Origin: Balaenoptera acutorostrata
Taxonomy: Eukaryota; Chordata; Mammalia; Artiodactyla; Balaenopteridae
NCBI RefSeq assembly: GCF_949987535.1
Contig: NC_080069.1
Span: forward strand, 48,969,269 to 49,033,268
Direction: 5' to 3'
Length of the DNA stretch: 64,000 bases
Position 1 is the stretch's first letter; each line of letters begins with the position of its first letter. Below, in pieces: positions 59,030 to 64,000 of this stretch. The notes under the pieces were generated by a model. It was given only the letters and a program-made list of their open reading frames with translations. It ran no database searches and was not told the origin of the DNA. The translations under genes and the position numbers were made by a program.

Positions 59030-60000
59030 TCAGCTTACGCTAAATTTACCGAGCGCGTCATTGACCAAAGGGACAGAGCAAGCCGACCCCGACCCCCGCC
59101 TTGCGCAGATCTCGTGCGTTTACGTATAATCGCATTTCAAAAACACCAAGGCGTACCTACGGTGTCCCACGAGGAAACGGTAGCGCAACAACAGCGACTT
59201 GTTCCGCCCGCGTGAAAGATGGCGCTTGATGCGTCAGCCATCCCTGCTGCCCGGTTTCTTCTTTAAGGGGGCGGGGCCTAGAGAGAGCAGGGGGTGTGTT
59301 TAGGAGGTGTGTGGCTTTGTTTTTCCCGCCCTTTCTCTCCTCCCCTTGCTCTCACAGTATTCGCTAAGCGTGAATGAGGAAAGATCTGATAAAATTTACC
59401 AGGAGAAGAGCACAAGGCGGGAAACGACCACGGCGTGAAGCGGATTCGGGGACGCAACGCGCGCGGGGGCGGGGCCAGGGCCGCGGGGGCGGGACTGCGG
59501 TTGCGGTCCTATGCCCGCAGCGGTGGCGGCGGCAGCGGCGGAGGCGCAGGCGGTGGCGAGTAGGTGAGTGAGAAGCCGGCGTGTAGGTGGTTGTTTGGGC
59601 TCCGGGTGCCGGGACCGCGCGGGCGGCGGCGGAGGCTCTCGCCAGGGCTCTGCTCGGCTGGTCCTCTCTTTGCCGCTCTCTTCCCTGATCGAAAGCCGGC
59701 ATCGGGATTTTCAGCCCGGCGACCAGTGGAGTTGCCTTCATCCGGGCTTTCTGGCAGTGGCGGCGCAGAGGCAGGGGGATAGGGATCGGTTCGCTTTTCC
59801 GCGCACAGCCTCCGAGCTGGCTCCTTCTCGGGGTCCCGGCGTGACACTCAGAGGGACTCGTCGGACCCCCGTGCCGTGACTCAAGGAAAAGGAGCCTCGG
59901 GCACCGAGAGGCCTGGCCCGGGGAAAACCAGAGGGCGGGCGGCGCGCGTCTGCTCCGTACCAAGTCGGGGTCCGAGAGGGGATAAAGCGGCGTGGCGTGG
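59030..60000 (+). promoter_or_regulatory. CpG-island promoter of an unidentified gene
   Basis: The only CpG-dense, GC-rich block in the window. CpG frequency rises sharply from about 59,030 and falls after about 60,000. Visible elements are GGGGGCGGGGCC boxes at 59,267-59,278 and 59,465-59,476, GGGGGCGGGA at 59,485-59,494, a YY1-type AAGATGGCG at 59,216-59,224, and E2F-like TTTTCCCGCC (59,321-59,330) and GGCGGGAAA (59,416-59,424). No TATA box stands out. This is the profile of a broadly expressed TATA-less promoter. The plus direction is inferred from the splice donor at 59,564. A bidirectional promoter is possible. Confidence 0.85.
59200..59563 (+). other. Probable first exon (5' UTR or short coding start)
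   Basis: The right boundary is a near-perfect donor, TAG|GTGAGTG, at 59,563/59,564. The left boundary is unknown and was set near the YY1 site (59,216), a motif that often sits just downstream of start sites. The last 50 bases are CGG/GCAGCGG-rich. An ATG at 59,511 in a weak context (TCCTATGC) opens a frame MPAAVAAAAAEAQAVAS that runs to the donor in phase 2. Another ATG at 59,374 gives an Arg-rich frame that looks like a GC-rich shadow. I cannot tell whether the exon is coding, and I do not recognise the gene. The sequence gives no downstream exon with certainty. Confidence 0.55.
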
Positions 60001-63000
60001 GGTAATACTACTCGTCTACAGGACTTGAAGTTTCTAAGGATTGCTGATGTCTTGTAAATTTGGGCAGCAATTCTAGACTGTCTTTTGCTCCCGTTCTGTG
60101 GTTCATGACCTGCTTACTTCACTTCTCCGAGGATACACAGACTTACTTAAAGGAAGTGACCATTATGACTTGGGCATCACTTGACTGATGGTATCGGTTG
60201 CAAAAAGAAGTGCACTGATTACGCGTCTGCTGTGACCACTCAGGGTCTGACTGGCCCCGGTGAACTCCACCAGGCTTCTGTATTCAGGAGACCGGGAGGT
60301 CATGCACTTGCCCGAGAGAGATGGCCCTTTAAGAAACAATGAAGATTGTTAGGCTCTAGTTAAAACAGTCTGGTTGTGGCTAGTGGATAAATTTCAATTC
60401 AAACTGTTCTCATCTCTCTTGTGATGCAAAGCAAGGGGACACAATACGTCTGGCACTTTAATTTGTACAAAGAGAGTGGAAAATACTGTTAGATACGATC
60501 TTAGACTTTGGAAAACTTTTAACATAAAGGGAACATCACAGAAGCAAGAATACAATATATGGGAAATTAATAATATGGAGTCAGAGTACTTGAAGTATGA
60601 TGGTGTTATGTGACACAGACACTGTTGCCAGCACCTTGGCAGTCTAGGAAAGCCCTGAATCAGTTGGAAACTACCTCATGATGCCTGTTCTCTTTACGCA
60701 CATGAAACAAAAACAAGAGAAGTGATAGACCACATTGCAGATTGTGCACTATGCCAGAACTAACCTGCTCCAAGGAAACAGTTACATAGGGGCTAAAATG
60801 TTTTTCCCCACCTTATAAAGTTGATAAAATAGTGTCTTTCTTTGGCCCTGTTAGCAGTTCAGAATTTACTTTCAGAGAGAGAGAAAACCAGAGGAGACTC
60901 CTATCTTTGAAGCCTGCCCTTGGGCTCTATTTTAATTAAGTAATTCTAAGGAGTAGTAGGTTAGCCTGCCTATTTGAGAAACTGGAGCTGTGAGAGATGG
61001 TCTGATAGTGATATGATGAACTTAACCTCTGAGTCTTGAAAAGTGTTGTGAACTATCTGGTGTTGCAAGCAGATCACTGTCAATAAAGTTGGTCTGGGCA
61101 GCTCCTGTTTTGGAAGGTGGGCTGGTTTAGGATCCTGCTTCTCTTAGAGCTGGGAGAAAATAAACAGAAAACATGGTTACAAGAAGTGTGGGCCTTATGA
61201 GGGTTGAATTCTGATTTGCAACAGCAGTGGACCAACCAACTTTCTAAATATCAATCAGAGAAGAGATGGCTGATTTTTAGCAAAGGTTTAAGAAAAAGCA
61301 AAACTTCAAAACTACCCGTGTGCTAACAGTTTTAACAGGTGATAATTAGTATAAGCTCTACATCTGCATATGTTGGATGATTTTCAGGAAGTATATTGGG
61401 TACATCCTCATGAACCCTGTTTTTTGTTTACAGGAGTGTGGCAAGCCACTGTGTCACCCAATTTGAATCCTGGCTTCCCTCAAAGACTCTTACGGCTTTT
61501 GTTTGATAACTCTCTGGTGTAGCCAGCACTACATGTAAATAAGATATATAGATAAAAGACTTGATTTTGAACTGATTTTTTTGAGCCATGTCTGTATGTA
61601 TGGATTTTCTTTACCAAAGATGATGACTTTAAGTGTTGGTAGACTCATTTTACTACTCTCCTAACTGTACTCCTCTGTGACTTTTGGCAGGATTTAAAGC
61701 TAAACAATTCAGCGTAATCTTTGTCCCTTATTCTCTTTCTAATGATACTAGCAATGAGATTGAATGTAATTAGTGGTCTATAATAGTTGAGTTTTCACAA
61801 TCAGGTAAAAAGTTGTCCCATAATCTAACCATATCTGCTCCAGGGCTCAATTCCATTTAAGGAAGTGTTTTTATTTTCAACATAATGATGAAATGTTTGA
61901 GTTGCAGTATTGCCTTTATGATTATTCACCTTTTTTATCCAAAAAGGAAGAACAAAAGAAGAATATGTTACCATATAATTGTATAGCTCTGTGTTTACTT
62001 AATTCGTCTCCTTGGCCTCCAGTTTGCTGTTGTTAATTATCATAGCATCATTACAGTTTCAATTCAGATTATATTCCTATATTCTGTCATTATAAACTGA
62101 CTGTTTAAATTGTATCCATAACAGTGGATATTTTAAACAAACTATACAACTTATACCCAGTGTAGTCTCTTAAGTCTATTAAATTGATATAACACATTTA
62201 AAAAGTGAATATTTCCTAAATGAATTTCTAAAATAAAAAATACACAAGAACTGTTCTTGTGTTAAACCATTTCTGCACATACCTACTGTAAAGCGTTTTG
62301 CCAAGCACTTATAACTATTCTTGACATCATGATAAAAGTGCTCATACAGTACTCTAAAATTAGAGTCGTTTTTTGTTGGGGTTTTTTTTTGCTTTTCATC
62401 AGTCTCTGAACTCTCCTGACAAGATGTAGATCAAATTCTTTATTTTAAGTAAAATGGTTTACTTTGACATGAATTTAGTTACAGATAAAATGTTAATTCC
62501 CAAAGCAATCATACAGGCAAAGATAGATATATCATAGTTCACCTATTATTAACTACTATCCTTTACCATTATATGATGAATAGATTCCACAATTTTAGAC
62601 TTGTTTAAATGAAATTGGTATTGAATATGCATAGGTATTCAATTTTAATATTAGGCAGGAATGATTCATTTTACATTAACATCACATTGAATGTACACTT
62701 TCAGAGTGATACAATGGGGTGGGTTAAGATATACAAGAGACCTGGATTCCAGCCTGGCTTGGTGACCTTGGGCAATTCCTCTTCTCTGTTTTCTCAGTAG
62801 ATTGAAAGGTTGACCGGGCCCATCCAATCATTTAGTTCTCTACACGTTTTAAATAACTAAAGCTTTTTTACTTTAACCGTTTAGTATAACTCTCTTTGCA
62901 ATGATAAAAGGCTGCGCTGCTTTCTTGAATAGCATATGAAATGTATTTATCTGTCATTTTAAACACCAGTATTGGGCTTTAGCATCCTGTTACCCAAAGA

Positions 63001-63114
63001 GAATCATTGAGTGCATTGAGGACTTTTTGCTCATTTTCTCTTATGGTTCTAGATTGTTGTATTCTTGCAAGCTTTTGCCTTTTTTTTTTTTTCTTTTCTT
63101 TTCTTAGCAGCTTT
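59564..63114 (+). other. Putative first intron, mostly unique DNA
   Basis: From the donor onward the GC-rich flank fades by 60,000, then AT-rich unique-looking DNA follows. A pyrimidine-rich acceptor-like site at 61,420-61,433 (TTTTTTGTTTACAG) could start a small exon. The sequence 60,010-61,430 is of fairly high complexity and matches no repeat I know. MIR-like text ('ggtgaccttgggcaattcct') lies at about 62,735-62,800. Confidence 0.4.
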
Positions 63115-63556
63115 TAAGGTTTTCTGCTGTCAGGTGTGGACTGCCATAACAAAGTACCACAAACTGGGTGATGTAAAAATGAGAAAAATGTATTCTCTCT
63201 GTGTTCTGAAAGCTAGAAGTCTGAAATAAGGTGTTGGCAGGGGCATGCTCCTCTAAAGGCTCCACGGAAGAATCGTTCTTTGCCTCTTCTTAGCTTCTGA
63301 TAGTTACCAGCAGTCCTTCACATTCCTTGGCTTGTAGCTGCATCACTCCAGTTTCTGCCTTCATCTTCGCATGGCCCTGTTTTCCCTGTCTGTGTGTCTC
63401 CAAATCTTTCTCTCCTTGTAAGGACACCAGCCATTGGATTAGGACCCCCATCTTAACTTGATTACACCTATTTCCAAATAAGGTCACATTCACAGATACA
63501 GGGGGTTAGGACTTGAGCATATATTTTGTGGGGGACATAGTTCAGCCCACAACAAG
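63115..63556 (-). mobile_element. MLT1-type solo LTR (MaLR/ERVL)
   Basis: Antisense LTR. The plus strand reads 'ccataacaaagtaccacaaa', 'aagctagaagtctgaaataa', 'ggtgttggcaggggcatgct', 'cattccttggcttgtagctg', 'ccattggattaggaccccca', 'ccaaataaggtcacattcac' and the terminal 'agttcagcccacaaca'. Full order and length fit MLT1/MST LTRs. No internal retroviral genes adjoin it. It lies in the putative first intron. Confidence 0.8.
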
Positions 63557-64000
63557 TGTCATGGTCTCTAGCTGAGCCCTCCCTTTCTCAATTTGTTTCC
63601 CTTTAGTTCCTATGGTTTAGGAACCAAATATCCTATCATATTAGAATTGCATATAGGCTGGATATTTAGAAACAGTGAGGATCCATTCTATGAGCTTTAG
63701 TATATAATATTTTATATTAATGTTCAGAGGTTTTTTTAAGGCCATTATTATTTTGGATTTCTAAGTGTATGCCCTGAGTATAAGTGGCATGTTACTATGT
63801 ATGGTAGTACATTTTGCAATCATCATATCGCAAACACTTAATATGCACCTGCCATGCTAGTTTAATGTCTCTTTCATGTAGGAGACATGCTTCCAAATCT
63901 TTTTGACTGAAGAGGAGAAAACCACGTATACGTAAATCATTTGAGGGTTTGGGGGTTTTTTTGACCTTAGAATGCCTTTTATTTCTTTTTTAAAATTGAT
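63557..64000. other. Non-coding DNA to window end
   Basis: AT-rich sequence, probably still intronic. No repeat or exon recognised. Confidence 0.4.

Noticed and set aside
58874..59215. 113-codon plus-strand frame ending at the CpG island
   Set aside because: It starts in an L2 fragment and runs through promoter DNA, with no known domain and no splice evidence.
59364..59963. 199-codon minus-strand frame in the CpG island
   Set aside because: It is rich in Arg, Pro and Ala, spans promoter motifs and the antisense of the splice donor, and has no recognisable domain. It is a GC-rich shadow.

Overview
The window is nuclear DNA of a mammal, most likely a cetacean or close relative. It holds 12 copies of the tRNA-derived CHR-type SINE, whose heads read TGGTGGCGCAGTGGTTAAG and carry tRNA-like A and B boxes, plus one CHR-1-like copy. 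It also holds a young L1 family whose 3' end closes in ACTCCAATAAAGATG. BovB and the Bov-tA/ART2A SINEs expected in a ruminant were not seen. Older layers (L2, MIR, MER5A/MER20-like and MER1-like hAT elements, MLT1-type LTRs, L1M) are shared by placental mammals. Family names come from remembered consensus sequences and were not run through RepeatMasker.

Layout. 1-12 kb is mostly unique AT-rich DNA with an L1M 3' UTR split by an MLT1 LTR and a SINE, an L2 split by a SINE, three small hAT elements and a third SINE. 12-20.3 kb is an old minus-strand L1/HAL1-like element split by a nearly complete minus-strand L1M, which is itself hit by three SINEs and a 66-bp L1 tail. 20.3-25.3 kb is mostly unique. 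25.3-27.8 kb is a young minus-strand L1 with an open 692-codon ORF2 remnant and perfect target-site duplications (TSDs). 28-38.6 kb is the repeat-poor part, with a possible conserved regulatory block near 32.6-33.35 kb. 38.6-42.2 kb is a nest of L1 inside L1, with a SINE in the inner L1 and a MER1-like DNA transposon in the outer one. 45.8-50.3 kb is a 5'-inverted L1 with a SINE in each arm. 52.7-54.6 kb is a second young L1, about 95% identical in protein to the first and in opposite orientation. 57.9-58.4 kb is a MIR split by a SINE.

The only good evidence for a host gene is a CpG island at about 59.03-60.0 kb, with GC boxes, E2F-like and YY1-like sites and a strong splice donor at 59,564. 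I read it as the promoter and first exon of a plus-strand gene whose first intron runs to the end of the window. The gene is not identified. No complete protein-coding gene, tRNA gene, rRNA gene or CRISPR array was found. Nearly all longer open frames are L1 ORF2 remnants, SINE-derived frames or GC-rich shadows.

The most notable observations are mechanistic: an insertion that is only poly(A) between 14-bp duplications, two 5'-inverted L1s consistent with twin priming, a perfect 14-bp hairpin replacing part of an L1 3' UTR, a 22-bp tandem array inside a SINE remnant, and complete agreement in orientation between every nested retroelement and its L1 host.
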